64,000 bases of DNA, taken from assembly GCA_022457065.1 (NCBI GenBank), contig JAJGBQ010000006.1, forward strand, positions 1,922,001 to 1,986,000, written 5' to 3'. The translations under genes and the position numbers were made by a program. The DNA is from Curvularia sp. ZM96 (taxonomy: Eukaryota; Ascomycota; Dothideomycetes; Pleosporales; Pleosporaceae). Each line of letters opens with the position of its first letter. Positions within the stretch are counted from its first letter, which is position 1. Below, piece by piece: positions 40,420 to 53,059 of this stretch. A model generated the notes under the pieces. It had not been told where the DNA came from. It searched no databases and worked only from the letters and a program-made list of their open reading frames with translations.

Positions 40420-42517
40420 TCATATGTACGACCGTTGCTTGTCCAATCTCGCTACTTGTCCCGTATCGGCCTTTGCCAAAGCAATCACGCCTACAGGCTC
40501 GTTTGGAGTAACATCGCCTATCCGCACCGGCAAATCCCGCAGTAAGGCTGCTCTCTCCAAACCATTCAGCGTTGTGCCTCCAGTCGGTGTTGGAATATAC
40601 GGATTCAAGATCGTCAGCGAAGATGCGTAACCAATGATGTCCGGGACTATGGTAATGTATTTGAGAACGAGAGCAATGATTGACGCGATCAGAAGTATGA
40701 CTGAACAGACCATGAGCGCTGTGAACCACTTCCAGTTGGTCCTGTACACTGGCTTAGTGTCTTTGATTAGAGATGCTTCTATCGGAACAAACGATGTGTT
40801 GGTCAGGCTGGCTGTATCGTTCATCCATCCAGATTCAAACACGGATGTGGGAATATTGCCGGCCAAAGCAGGTGTTCCGTATGTAGACTGCCAGAAGGTG
40901 TTGTATACGACTGTGAGTTGATCCCCAAATCTTGTTGGCGATAGTTCCCAGAGGGGGACATAGCCAAACCATACGCCAACGAAGTTAGAAGGGTCTCTCA
41001 TCCACCTCTCCATGGTCGTGGAGCCTCTAGCCTGTGCAACTTGGGTTTTGTAAACATCCATCGTAGGCATGTACTTAAATTGGTTGACGATGAAATTACT
41101 GCGAATTACGATATCGTAACCAATCGGGTATTCGTCATCTAGCAAGGATACTTTCCTCATCTTTTCCACAGCACATGCCTTGCCTGTGCATTTCACTGCT
41201 GCTTCAACGTTTTCGAACGACAGGCCACAGTTGGTGATGGTCCATGCATCTGGTCTTTTCTTGCCGAGAGAAATGCTTTGAAATGGGCATGGATAGCCTG
41301 GGCACATGGGCTTCGTAAATTGGGTTCCATTGTAGTTTGTTGCTGTACCATTCGCTGTGACATTCAGTTGCCATGGCCACTGCCCTCCGAAATCTGATGT
41401 TTCCCCATAAACTCTCTTGTTGCTCGAGCATGTTACGTCCCATTGGCGGGCTTTGATCGTGAAATTGCTAATGCCATCGAATAGACCGATTACCGGGATG
41501 CCTATAAGAGAAGCATATGTAACGTTTTGGCTAGTTGATTGCGGAACGATTTTCCATTCGTCCGAAGTGCTGTTCTCAATGGAGCGATATAGAGGGAGTT
41601 TGACGTTTCCCCTACACGACGCGTCAGTTGCTGTGGGACATTTGCGCTGCAGTCTTGCACTTACCACAGGTCCATGGGAGTGTTATGGTATCTGGAACTA
41701 CTGAGAAGAGCCGCAAGGGAGACAGAGGTGAAGATAGTCCGACCTTGGTTAACGAAATTCGCATTTTGCATCATGCTATTCATGAATGACATAGGGTTCA
41801 GGTAACGCAGCTGATGAGTCGAGTGGACTACGCCAGTTTCCTGGTCCAGCAGACGCAGTGCTGATTGACCTCCAACTGGGGAGAGGAGCCAGACCAGGAT
41901 GGATACCACTCCGACAATGGACCATGTACCCAAATTGATTTGACGCTCAAGCGCAGAGAAGACGGATTGACAACCGATGAGCTGTTCCAGGCGGCCGAGA
42001 GTTGTTCCTCGCTGCGCGAGCCAGAGGCCAGAATGGCGAAAAAATCTTCCCATCAAGGCTGCAAAGAGGAGCGGGAAGAGGGTTGGCGATATAAGCAGCG
42101 TCTCTTTCAGTTTGACGCCGTAATCAGAAACTTCTTGGCCGTCTAGTCTGGCAGCCACGATGGCAAGAGCTGTACTCAATCAATAGGTAATCGACGAGGC
42201 GAAGCAATGCGTAACCCACCAATGAACATTATAGGCATCGATGCTAAGATCACGTCGAAAACCATGATGAAGCCTCGCATGGGCGTCATGGGCGCTAATT
42301 TCTGCGCCTGCAAAGGCCACTGGTCGTTTATGATTTCGTTTGAGGACCAAGTCGCGCCTTTGGCGTTCTTGGCGCCATCGTCTGTTCCGCGATATTGTGA
42401 TTCGGTTGCTGAAGGGTCACTATTGTACGATCCGGCGTCGTATCGCGTTCTTGGCTCCATGTCGTCGTTGATGGAGATGCGTGAGTCCTGGGTGCGGCCA
42501 ACAGGTTCGTAGGCCAT
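40420..42517 (-). CDS. Large fungal membrane protein of unknown function
   Basis: Exons 42517-42220, 42169-41665 and 41611-40420 give 664 aa in one frame. Not a family I can name. A polar N-tail precedes a hydrophobic helix (GFIMVFDVILASMPIMFI). Further membrane segments follow (SPTLFPLLFAALMGRFF, WSIVGVVSILVWLLS), then an extracellular-looking region of about 350 residues with many N-glycosylation sites and paired cysteines (CPGYPCPF). A last helix (FTALMVCSVILLIASIIALV) precedes a cytosolic tail. This layout fits a plasma-membrane or vacuolar protein found widely in filamentous fungi. Confidence 0.85.
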
Positions 42518-44745
42518 TTTTGCCAGCAAAAGTAGGCAAGGTCAACAAGGCACAAACCCGGGGGAATGGCGGATGGAAGAGAAAGAACAAGAGCAGGGGC
42601 TACTTAGACGACATAGTGTGATATACAAAAAAAGGTACAAGGTGTACGACAGTTAGGCGCCCGGCCTAACGAACTGGCCTAACGGCTGAGACTAGGCAAA
42701 GTGGGCACTATGCATTGCGCTACGCCACATTCTCTGTTACGGAGAAAAAACGGAAGCCTTGCATCGCAGACTTGGCGGGACGGGACAGCTCGCATTGAGC
42801 GATGATTGGGTGCAGGAGTTGTGTATTCTCCTGTAAGGCAGGCTGTGCGGGACGTTGAAGTATTAAAAGAGTGGGGTGATGTGGCTTGCCTGACAGCCTA
42901 ACCCCGGCCGATTCGCGCGTAGCCCAAAGGAACTAGGCAGGCGACAACCTCGATATCTAAATTCTAGTCTACAAGCGCTGCGGTATTAGTTCGAGCAGGA
43001 GGTTGAAGGAGTCGTCAATGAAATCATGTTGCCAGCACGAGGATCACAGCAACCCAGTGAGCGGTGAAACAATACATGTGCAGGGACTCATTCGGCAGCA
43101 TTGGGAAAACGTTGATCAGCGGACCGGCAATATCCTTGACGGTATCGACGATGGGAGGGCTGTGGTGCGCTTGGCCAGCAAAACGAGTCAGGACTAAGTA
43201 AAGATAGCGGATCTCTGACAAATCTGGATGCATGTTTGATGTAGGTGTACGGGTAGATGGATGATAACAACGAATGCAATGAGCTAGCATATACAATCCC
43301 ACGTATCACGTGCCGTCTGTGTTGGAAGCCGGTTACGGGAGTGAAGTTGAGCAACATCACCCCTCGTCAAAAAAGAATATGCGTAGACAGATCAATTCCG
43401 CAGCCCGCATGTATTGGCTCTAAGCTGTTAACCTGTTCTAGCAATGAAGGTTATGCAGTACATCTAGCCGTGTAATCACTCTAGCTCTTAGCGACACCAG
43501 CATTGAGTAACATACATCTAAATATCTACCCAAGCCAGATGAGAGGTAAAAAAAAAAGTGCAAAAAATCAACCAATCCACTCCCCCAGCATCTGTTGCAC
43601 CAGCAACCGTCCAGATTCGAACGGCCGCCCCCCTAGCTTAGCAACCCATTATTGATGACGACGACAACACTGGGCGATTAGTTGCCTATGCCTGTTAGCA
43701 GTCTGGAGTCTAATGTTTTTTTTTGTTCAGAACCCAGTGTCGCCGTCGTCGTTGCTAGGAGCCCACCCGACCGCTGAGGTAAGTGGATTGGTTGATGGAA
43801 GTAGAGGGAATATCGGATTATTTATACGTGTTTGTGTGGTGCGAGAAGAGATAGTGCGGGTGCGTGATGGGGGGAGCAAACGAACTGATATCGCATAGGC
43901 TCCGATGCAGGAGGACTGGATTCTCTACGTCTACCCTAAGCTACTTTACAGCAAACAATCACCAATCATTTCACCCTTCGAGTAAACATGCCTATATCAA
44001 ATTTATAACCCTTCGCCCACGGCAAATTCCCCGTCTTTGGAAACTTGACTATCATCTAGCATTTCTGGACATTCTCCGTGTACAACACCAGATCCGAACT
44101 ACTCCCCGAACGTAGCTCACTATCATTCTACTCCTCGAACCGTGCAAAAAGGCGAAACACCAAAATGATTACCTAGCAGACTGCAAGCAGCGTGGCAGGA
44201 GAGTAACGAGAAGTCAAACATCAGCAATGGATAACACAGTATGCAAACAACCCCAGTCACGAACAACTCGAGCAATGCCGTGCTAGCACAACAACAACGC
44301 TATCATTAGGATTTCTCTGATACGCCCCTACCCACGGTTATGAGTGCTTGATGAGGACACCGGCTCAACAGCTCGAATAAGTGATTAAAACGTGTATTTG
44401 GGGTTCTTGTCGGTATATTGTCATAACTGTAGGCGGATGGGAGACACAATCGGATGGATTGAAGTTGAAATTTAGTAGGCAGGGTCTAGAGCTTGATGCC
44501 AATGATTGGCTGTATATTCGTATTGGCTCTCACTTTGCCGCATTTGCCGCAAGGCTCTATCGCCGAGTGTGAAACGTAAATACGAGTTGGCGCGACCTAT
44601 CCCAAACGGCCTGGGTACCCCAAGAAGCTAATCACGTCACAACGCACACGAAACTCAAGCCTCAAGCCCCCAAAGTTTCTATTACGATTATCACACGCCG
44701 ATCATACCGGCATTACATTATCATTCGTGGTATCATTCCTCCGCT
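42518..44745. other. 2.2 kb without a supported gene
   Basis: Short direct repeat of GGCCTAACG near 42665-42685 and poly-A/T runs near 43536 and 43713. An open stretch on the minus strand (43024-43190) begins at an acceptor-like TTTACTTAG and ends in WVAVILVLAT, but I found no partner exon. Otherwise nothing. Confidence 0.5.
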
Positions 44746-46021
44746 TTACTCAATAGTCGAGAAGACATACGACGCCTCGAGCGTATAAGCCGGGCTCGAA
44801 GGACCAAAAATCTGGTATTTCTCGCGCTGCCACTCGGGCTGGTTAATAGCATCGATCCAGTCCTGAACTTCCATGACGACGCAGCCGTACTTGGGGACGA
44901 AGCGGCTGCCGCCCTCGGCTCCCTGGGTAGACTTGATGGGAAGGGTACCTGGTATGTTATTAGTATTTAGGAATATGCATAGTAAGGCTGTGCTACTCAC
45001 CATCCTGACCGGGGCAGCTGTACATCTGGAACGCAGCTTGGTCGGAGTAGATATCGAGCTTAATGCCGGACCACTCGCTGGCCAGGGAAGCGACAGGGCC
45101 AGAGTTGCGCCAGTCAAGAGCCTCAGCAGGGCTGCGGTTGACGAGGTAGCAGTTGTCGTAGCCAGTGCAGTTGAAGCCGCAGTTTCCAAGGAGCTCGGGC
45201 GCGGTGTGGTTGGCGCCGATTTGCTTGGGTGCGGACCAGAAGTCGTTAACGGAGTACTTCTCGTTGGGCAGAATGGTGCCGTCGGGGATGAGGATGTTGT
45301 CGACGCCGACGCGCTGGCCTGAGTAGGGGATGTGGAAAGTGTGGTTGAAAGTAGTCTGGTCCTCGGGGTTGGCGAAGCCGTCCAGGTTCCAGTAGGTCTA
45401 GTTTGATTAGCATTTTTCCGGTAACATCACAAAATTCGTTCAACTTACGTGGGAGGTCAGCATAATGGGCGTCTTCTTGGTGGTTGCAAGCGCCACAATC
45501 TTAATGTGCCAGGTGTTTGGCGTCAGGGTGTAGGTTACGTAGCTGACAACCTCACCGGGGAAGCCCTCCTTGCCATCGGGATCGACAATGGAAAAGGTAA
45601 TAGAGTCCTTAGTCTGGGCAACAACCGTAAAGTTGCGCCAATCCCATCCGTCCAATCCGCCGTGGAGAGTGTTGGCACCTTTGTTCTCGTTTGGCGTAAT
45701 GTGGTAGTCCTGGCCGTCAATGGTAAAGGTCGAGTTCTTGATGCGGTTGGCGTAACGGCCGGGTACACCGCCAAGATGGGGGTGGACCTTGCCCTCGTAC
45801 GCGGTCGCATTGTCGAAGCCGAGCACAATATCGCGCTCTACACCACCCTTGCCGGGGACGAAGAGGTTGGAAATGGACGCGCCGTAGGGGATAAAGTGCG
45901 CACGGATGCCCTCTGACAAGATCTCGTACTTGCCATCCTTGTTAGGGCCGGGCGTCCAAGACGAGTTGGACTGCGCGAGAGCAGTGGCAGCAAAGAGAGG
46001 AGCAACCGTCGAGAACCGCAT
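44746..46021 (-). CDS. Secreted aldose 1-epimerase (mutarotase)
   Basis: Exons 46021-45449, 45397-45001 and 44948-44746 give 390 aa. Signal peptide MRFSTVAPLFAATALAQS. Mutarotase motifs: FIPYGASISNLFVPG, LGGVPGRYANRIKNSTF, NTLHGGLDGWDWRNF (catalytic-region His), TSHTYWNLDGF across intron 1, and SGIKLDIYSDQAAFQMYSC. Interconverts alpha and beta anomers of hexoses. The secretion signal implies work outside the cell, for example on sugars released from plant wall. Several N-glycosylation sites. Confidence 0.93.
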
Positions 46022-47185
46022 CGTGACTTGTCAATCTCGAAAGAGGTGAAAAGTGGAGTTGATGTGATGTGGTGTGGGGACGAGCTCCAAGACAGAGGGG
46101 GGTGAAGGTGTTTATATACCTCGTCATAGGACAGGCCACCGGCGCCATCGTCCTGGTCACGAGCTCGAAATTAGGATCTCTCCCGCTCTCTTTCACTTTT
46201 CCAGCCTCTAGGTAATAGCACCAACGGGGTTGCACTGCGTTTAGGGCGGGCCACCGCTCATGGGTACCGGTAGCGAACGTGCGTTTCCCCGCAGGAAGCA
46301 TGTCCACGACACTCTTCGCAGGAAACCAGCTTATGACGAAATCAGCTTACGCCAGCTTGCAATTGCTTTTCGAACACCGTCGCAATGCCATTGAACCCCA
46401 TACAATGTCTCCCTCTGTGTCGAAATCACTCTCAATGGCACATTCTCCCAGCTCCCGTAGCAACGCGTTCGAGTGCACCTCACTTTCAGGCTCTATGCCT
46501 CGGAGGTCATAGCTCCAAAAAACCCGCTCGTGTATAATCTCACTACACAGGGATCAACAGCGTAAAAGGCACCGGCAAAAGTCACGATTGGCGGGAAATC
46601 GCGGAAAAACCTAGATGCGTGCGGGTTGACAGGCTGCGGAGAACATGGGGAATGGCTAGCAGCCAGGTTAATCTTGTGGGGAATTGTTGGGGCCCCAGGC
46701 CTTGCAGCGCCCCATGTCCATGAGCTTACCCGGCTTGCGCAGAAGCTTGACCACGCCACACGGTTAGTTGGTACACAACGGCTGGATGGCATACTGCAAA
46801 CAGGAAGCGTGCCGCGCTCTGCCACCTGCTGTCTTGTTCGTTCACCATCACATCGCATTATCTGCCCTCGATTATACATAGTTTTACATTGTAGTATTAC
46901 ATCGCAGTATCGGACAAAATGGACATGATTTTGGTGCTTCTACAGTGCCGATCAATCGCAAGATGCAGTCGTTCAGCCTCCAGTCCTCTGTATATTTCGT
47001 TTTCCGAGTTACAAGTATTGCTGTCCAATACATACCATGACAGATCTCTGGCCATATCTCCCCCCTATATGCTTGAATGTGCTTAGGCTGCAGTTCTGGA
47101 TATCAGTGGGGCCAGAAACCCGGAAATTGGGGCAACTCATATATGTCGGCCCTTTCGAACACATGTCCCAGGGTCCAGGTGACAG
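46022..47185. other. Intergenic region, no gene seen
   Basis: Promoter side of the mutarotase gene and 3' flank of the next minus-strand gene. Overlapping small ORFs only. Confidence 0.55.
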
Positions 47186-48946
47186 TCATTCGTCCTGAAT
47201 TCTTCGGCTCCTTACGTGCGGGTCAGGGGAGAACGGTGGCAGAAGCGCGCGGCTGTTGTATGCATCGTTCGAAATGGACGCGGGATCGCCGATCGAATTG
47301 CCAGTTGTAGTAGGATACATATGCGGAGTATACGCCTGAGGTCTTCCAGAAAAGGGCAAGGCAACTTCCAACGGCACATGATGACCCCTCAGTGGATAGG
47401 GGAAATTGGATCCGGCCGTGGTATATGGATGGTGGTAGCCACGAGCGGCGACGGCTTCACTAGGATAACCTCCTAAGTCGTTTTGCCAGTCTGTTGAGTA
47501 CTGTCCGCTACGCTCGGCAGCAGTAGCCTGTCCATCGAGCTGGGTCGCCACAGAATCGGTACGTCCTTGCGATCGTGCTAACTCAATTTGAGAGACAATG
47601 TTCGCAGCTTCTAGCAAGGCATCGAAACTGGATCGGTGAGGAAGCTGATGCGAGTGATAAAGGTTCGTGCCTTGAGAGACGTCTTGATACTCTTCTCGCA
47701 TATTGGGAGTATACATGATGGCTTCAGGTGGTTTACGGACAGTGGGTGCAGTGGGTGGTATCGTTTGAAGCTTCTCTTGAGACTCACCGTCGGTCTGAGA
47801 AATCGGGCTCGCAGTCCGAGTACGGTTTGGTGCTTTCGCCGTTTTTCTGCAGCTCGGATGGTCATCCCAGCTGACATCCGGCTTACCGTATTTTGCCCAA
47901 CAGCCATTCTTCGTCTCTAGATCATCTAGCACATTTCCCCAGTGGTGTTTCTTGACCTTGCACCGAGCCGTGAAGCCTTTCCCGCAAAGACCATGAATGT
48001 ATAGCTTTGGACGGTCTCCATTCTGTGATTTCTGTCCCTTGGCCTCGCTCTGCTGCTGAGCTGTGTTTGTAGTTGGCAAGCCAGTCTGGTCAGCAGCCTC
48101 AGCCCTCTCTTGGCCTATCGCGTGTTGCGAGGCTTGGTCTTGAGAAGTTTCACGGCGACGCTTCTTCAAAGGTGGTGGCATACCTTCGACGAGATGGTCG
48201 GAACTCACCGGTATTAGGGTACTGGGAGAAGACGGTATGGTTGTCTCCGAGGTCAGTGTCTCCTGAAAAGCTGGTTGAGGCGAATGATTTTCGGAGTGAC
48301 GAGAGACATCAGGGTAATAGACCGCCAGAGATTGTTCATGATCCGTGACTGGCTTGGCCAGGGTAGAAGGCCAAGTTTGGTTGCAGTTGAGGCGCTGTGA
48401 TATGTAGGCCTGTCGGTCTTCATGCCAAGGGAGCGGAGGCAGGTGGATCTGGGGCTGATGCGCCGGCTGCAAGTAGTTTGGAACAGCAAAGTGATTGGGC
48501 TGTGAAGATCCAAAGTCAAAGTCATCCGCCTGCCAATCGGCTGCTGGATGACACAATACATCCATCAGGGCTAGCTTGAGGTCACGGTGGTGGCTCAGTG
48601 CAAGTTTGATAGCAGTGAGTGTGTCCTTCTTGGACACTCTCCCATCTCCAAATGCGCCGAGGACATTCCAAATCGATGTCACTTCAACCGAACCCTCTCC
48701 GAATCGAGACTGCATAGGTTATCCAATTTAGCATGAGGGCAGTGGTGGGAGTGCCGCAGTGTCTTAGCGGCAAGTACTTACTTTGACTTTGTCCAAAAAC
48801 GTGTAAGCGGATTGTTTGATGGTGGGCCGTTGGTGCGAATCATGTGCTTGGTCTGGCCCAGCGCTGGCTAGGGTGCGGTGAAGTATGACTTCTTGAGTGG
48901 GTGGTTGGGGTGTGGGGCGGTATGCCTCGTGGCGATGCGCCTCCAT
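47186..48946 (-). CDS. Nuclear-type protein with PAH-like N-terminus and zinc-finger-like motif
   Basis: Exon 1 (48946-48782) and exon 2 (48709-47186) join as FLDKVK|SRFGEG, 562 aa. The junction creates AYTFLDKVKSRFGEGSVEV followed by IWNVLGAFGDGRVS, a pattern like the paired amphipathic helix (PAH) repeat of Sin3 (residues about 46-105). Then a Pro/Gln/Ser-rich region, a basic KKRRRE patch, and one Cys/His motif (LCGKGFTARCKVKKHHWG ... GCWAKYGKP) that could be a divergent C2H2 finger. The C-terminal 200 residues are disordered. Probably a transcriptional co-regulator. The PAH call is from pattern memory, not a search. Confidence 0.7.
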
Positions 48947-49392
48947 GTTGACTTAACTAGACTGGTAGTTGTGTCGACTGTGATTGTTTGCGGGGAGTTG
49001 AGGTTATTTAAGTCGGCTAGTAGTGCTAGCGTTTGGTTATAAAGGTGAGCGCAAACGGGGAAGGTGCCCTCTGGCGTACTGAAGTGAAGATGAAGGACAC
49101 GTGAGTCTTCACTCTCACCACTTTTTAGCATAGACAACAATATGACTCGGTGTTGGGTTTGCAAGCGGATACACAAGTGAGAGTGAGCGAATTATTTGTG
49201 GAGTGTCATGGGATCGGCCCCACTCGAGGATAGAAGGCAGTCACGATGAGTAAAGAGGAAGGCGGTTCATATAGTGGCTAGTCCCGAAAGGGAAAGACAA
49301 GTGAGGACGAAGGCCCGGGCACGCAGAGTCAAAACCAAGAGCGAGAGGGAAAACTCGGCGATACAATGTAGCTGCTGCATTGGAACCCAGGC
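48947..49392. other. Intergenic region
   Basis: Promoter side of the PAH-like gene and 3' flank of the amidohydrolase gene. No gene seen. Confidence 0.55.
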
Positions 49393-50827
49393 TCAGCCTT
49401 GAGATGCCGTCAGCCGACCCCTGTAAATGGTCTTGCGAGTATTTCCCGCATCATATACCACTTCTGCTATGCTCTTCCTGCAGCGCCAGCCGCTGTCCAT
49501 CCTGTCGAACATAAGGAAGTCGGCAGGCTGTCCAGGCTTCAAAGTTAGATCAGTCGTTTCGCAACCAATTACAGCCTTCGCACGGGTAGAGACGGTTTCC
49601 TGCATAGGCGCAAACGGTCAGTGGCAGCGTGCAGGGGAAAATCAGGTTACTTACATATAACAGTTCAGCGTCTTTCTTAGTTCCAGCCTGATAGAGGCCA
49701 ACTCCCATAGAAGCAACAGCCTAGAAGAAGACATCAGCATTGGATTTTCGCACTATGATAACGCCACTTCTCACCAGAGGATCACAGTTGCCATGGGGAG
49801 TAAAGGCATTGCCGACATTATTGATGGCGATCGCGGCATTAAAGCCATACTCGTTGATTAGCTCTGTAATCGGCAGTGTTCCACGCACGTTCTCTGGGGT
49901 CCGCATCATGAACAGGTCAGAAGTCGGAAGCCCAACAAAAGCGACAGGGAGTTTGTCCACTTCTTGTCTCAGGTGCGTCCACTCATCGTTCCGGAACTTG
50001 GTTAATCGGGTGCAATGCCCCAGCGTGATCTGTTTGCTCCCTCCCTTCTTATCCCACTCAAGCTCTTTGATTATCTCCAGCGTGCTCCAGACTAGAGGCT
50101 GCTTCTCTTCCTCCAGGAAGTAGTCGAGATGGAGGTCCAGGTGTTTACTGTGTTCGATGGCCATCTGGGTGATCCATCGCACGTTCTCTTTGGACTTGCG
50201 CTCATCGTCTTCAACATACGGTGTACTACCAAGCACTTCTACTTTCTCGTAAGAGGCAGCGGTGCTCATCAGCTTCCTTACTTGTGCGCCTCCATCTTGG
50301 CCGGAGAAAAGTGGGAGCTGAGCGAACGCGCATATTTGTACCTCACACTGATCCTGAAAAGCTTCTTTTAGTTTCAAACCAGCTTCCAGACACTTCATCT
50401 GCACTACGCCGTCGACTTCCACAAAAGCCCGCATAACAGTAACGCCGTGCTGGATGCTCTCCTCAATGAGCCGCGTGCCCCTCCTCAGTAAATCTTCTTC
50501 CTCGAACCGAGACTTGGCTTCACCAGTCATGTTCATAGCCTCGTTGAAGTCACCACTCTCAATCTGCAAGTCGCTGAACTTGGGATCTTGGAGAAGAAAG
50601 CACTTGTCGAGATGAATGTGAGCATGGCAGAGCGATGGTGCTAGCAGGCAGTTGTGTCCGTCCAGAACATCTTCGCTCTCATCGTGCAATGGGGCACTGT
50701 TGCAAACATCCACGGAGGCTATCCTCCCATCTTGGATGACAATGTCCCAAAGCGAGGATGACGGCTTGTTTGGTATGCGGACATTGGTGATCTTCTTCAG
50801 TGGGCTCCCCACTGTTCGTGTGTGCAT
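49393..50827 (-). CDS. Metal-dependent amidohydrolase (cytosine deaminase-like)
   Basis: Exons 50827-49775, 49720-49655 and 49599-49393 give 441 aa. The middle exon is only 22 codons (AVASMGVGLYQAGTKKDAEL). Metal site: CHAHIHLDKCF (HxH, about 68-70), HLDLHLDY, and the third position in LGHCTRL. A conserved acid lies in TPHGNCDP. The TIM-barrel layout with flanking beta strands (C-terminal KPGQPADFLMFD closes the second small domain) matches cytosine deaminase/N-isopropylammelide hydrolase relatives. Substrate uncertain: a cyclic amide or nucleobase analogue. Confidence 0.88.
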
Positions 50828-51321
50828 GTTTCCCGTCTATGCAATGGAGGGAGGGAGTCTGAACGAATCGACTAGATTCGACAGGCTGTAGGAGGATGAG
50901 AGAGAAAGGCCCAGTACGATGACGTCTAGACAGACTACGAGCATGCTTCCGACGGCTTCACGAGGCGGGTGTATGGGATGCCAAGCACAATGCACGGGCA
51001 GTGAATGAAGACGGGAGCCAGCAGCAGCACGGCGGACCACCCGAGGCCTAGCTGCAGACGACTGGCGGGCGAAAGTATACGGGCTGGATGAGGCTGGCAG
51101 CAAACAGACGTACCGGCTTCCTGGCTGGGTGGGGGGACGGATGCCCCGCATGGCTATAGGGGGGGCTAATGGTGTGTATCCGTGCAGCATGGTAACGTAC
51201 CCAGCCAAACCAACCTCGACGCGTCTGCAAGGACGTGACCATCCTATCCCCCTTCCATCTCCAAGGACGCGCCCTCATCCGCCATTTCTCGCTGCCGTTC
51301 ATTTTTCGCACCCTCTCCAAC
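50828..51321. promoter_or_regulatory. Divergent promoter region, amidohydrolase / SNF12
   Basis: 494 bp between outward-facing starts. No TATA element is clear. Confidence 0.55.
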
Positions 51322-53059
51322 ATGCAACCGAACTATCAGGCACGGGGATATAATTATCCGCAACAGCACAATGCAGCTACGCCCTCGCGCCGGCCAGGTA
51401 AGTCCAGAGTGCCAACCACAATCTCTACACCACGCCCCCAATTGCCCACGCCGCCCACACCCGCCTCTGCGCTCCGAAGCCGTACAAGACGATGATTAGC
51501 AGGAACGACCTCGCTCACTTGTTTCGCAACCCAGGCCCCATAGTCCACCCGCAGCACCCGCCCGTCCAGCCCCAGTACAACACCAGCGCCAGTATGCAGG
51601 CGTCGCAGCGCGCCGAAGCCGAGCGCCGCGAGAAGATGCGCCGCATCGCAAAGAACCCCACCGACAAGAACATCCCCGAGGGTGTCGAGGACGTGTGCAT
51701 TGGCGACGGTGTCGCTCGCTACAAGGAGTTGCGCCAGGTCGAGCGCACGCTGGATGCGACCATGATGCGCAAGAAGCTCGACGTCATGGACTCAAAGCAC
51801 CACTCGCGAGCTTCGCGCTACGGAACCATGCGCATATGGATATCCAACACGGCCGAAAACCAGCCTTGGCAGAGCAGCGGCATCGACGCCGACGCCTTTG
51901 ACTTTGAGAGCGAGAACAACGCCACGTACCGCGTCAAGATTCAGGGTCGCCTGCTGGATGAGCAAGGCGACGACGGTCTAGAGGATGACGACGATAGCGA
52001 GGACAAGGATGCCGATGCCATGTACGTCCCGTCGAGCTTGCGCCTCTGCAGTGGCGCGCAAAACACTTGCCGCACAGATCACACGACTAACAAACAATCA
52101 GGGACCAAGACAGCGCTCAGGCCGAGCGCAAGCCAGCCGCGAAGCCAAAGCTCTTCTCGCACTACTTCACGTCCATCAACATCGACTTCGACCGCGCCAA
52201 GAGTTTACAGCCCGACAACTTTACACAGATCGAGTGGAAGCGACCCGAGAATCCTACTGCCAAGGAAGCCAATTTCAGCGAGCTCGAGTTTGAGCGCAAG
52301 GGCGACGAGAACATCAACATCACAATCAACCTCCAGCGGTACCAGAATCCCGAAGTCTTTCGCCTCAGCAAACCCTTGGCTGAGCTGCTCGACACCGATG
52401 AGGAGGATCGCGCAGGTGTCCTGATGGGCATTTGGGAATATGCAAGGTCGCAACATCTCCAGCAGGAAGACGACGAGCGCAAGTTTGCGTGCGACGCCAG
52501 GTTGAAGGCGCTGTTTGGCGGCCAGGACCATTTCTTCTTCCCCAACCTTCCTCAGCTGATTAAGCCACACCTCACGACCCTTCCGCCCATCCAGCTGCAA
52601 TACACGATCCGTGTAGATAAGGACTACATCTCTCCACCTGCCGATTCCGGTAGACCAGCCTCGCAACCAAGCGTATACGACGTCCAAGTAGCCCTCGAAG
52701 ACCCCATGCAACCGCTGTTCCAAGACATCCTCCGCCGCCCGGACAGCATCCAAACGCTGCAAGAAATCCAAAAAATCGACGAGCAACTCGTCCTCCTCAT
52801 GGGCGCCATTAGCCAATCCAAAGCCAAACACGCCTTCTTCACCAGCATGTCCAAGGACCCTGTTGCCTTCTTCAAGCGCTGGCTCTCAAGCCAAAAGCGC
52901 GATCTCGAGGTCCTGCTTGGCGAAGCCACCCGTGGAGGAGGCGAAGACGCGTCGGGCGAGGAGTGGAGACGGGGCGGTGCGGACGGTGTCTGGGGAAGCG
53001 ACGTGGCAAAGGAGAGTGTTGCTTTGTGGCTTGCGAGGGCGAATATGAAGCCGAGGTGA
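51322..53059 (+). CDS. SNF12: SWI/SNF chromatin-remodelling subunit Snf12 (SMARCD/BAF60)
   Basis: Exons 51322-51397, 51535-52021 and 52102-53059 give 506 aa. The first junction takes the acceptor at 51533-51534, giving SRRPG|PIVHPQH; the nearer AG at 51502 breaks the frame. After a Gln/Pro-rich N-tail comes the family core (LRQVERTLDATMMRKKLD, RIWISNTAENQPW). The SWIB domain follows (FRLSKPLAELLDTDEEDRAG, then IWEYARSQHLQQEDD ... LKALFG, about 290-365). It is the architectural subunit of the SWI/SNF complex in the nucleus. Exon 2/3 junction DADAM|DQDSAQ is in frame. Confidence 0.92.

Noticed and set aside
43024..43302. Minus-strand ORF ending in a hydrophobic segment
   Set aside because: Starts at an acceptor-like site, but no partner exon or family could be found.
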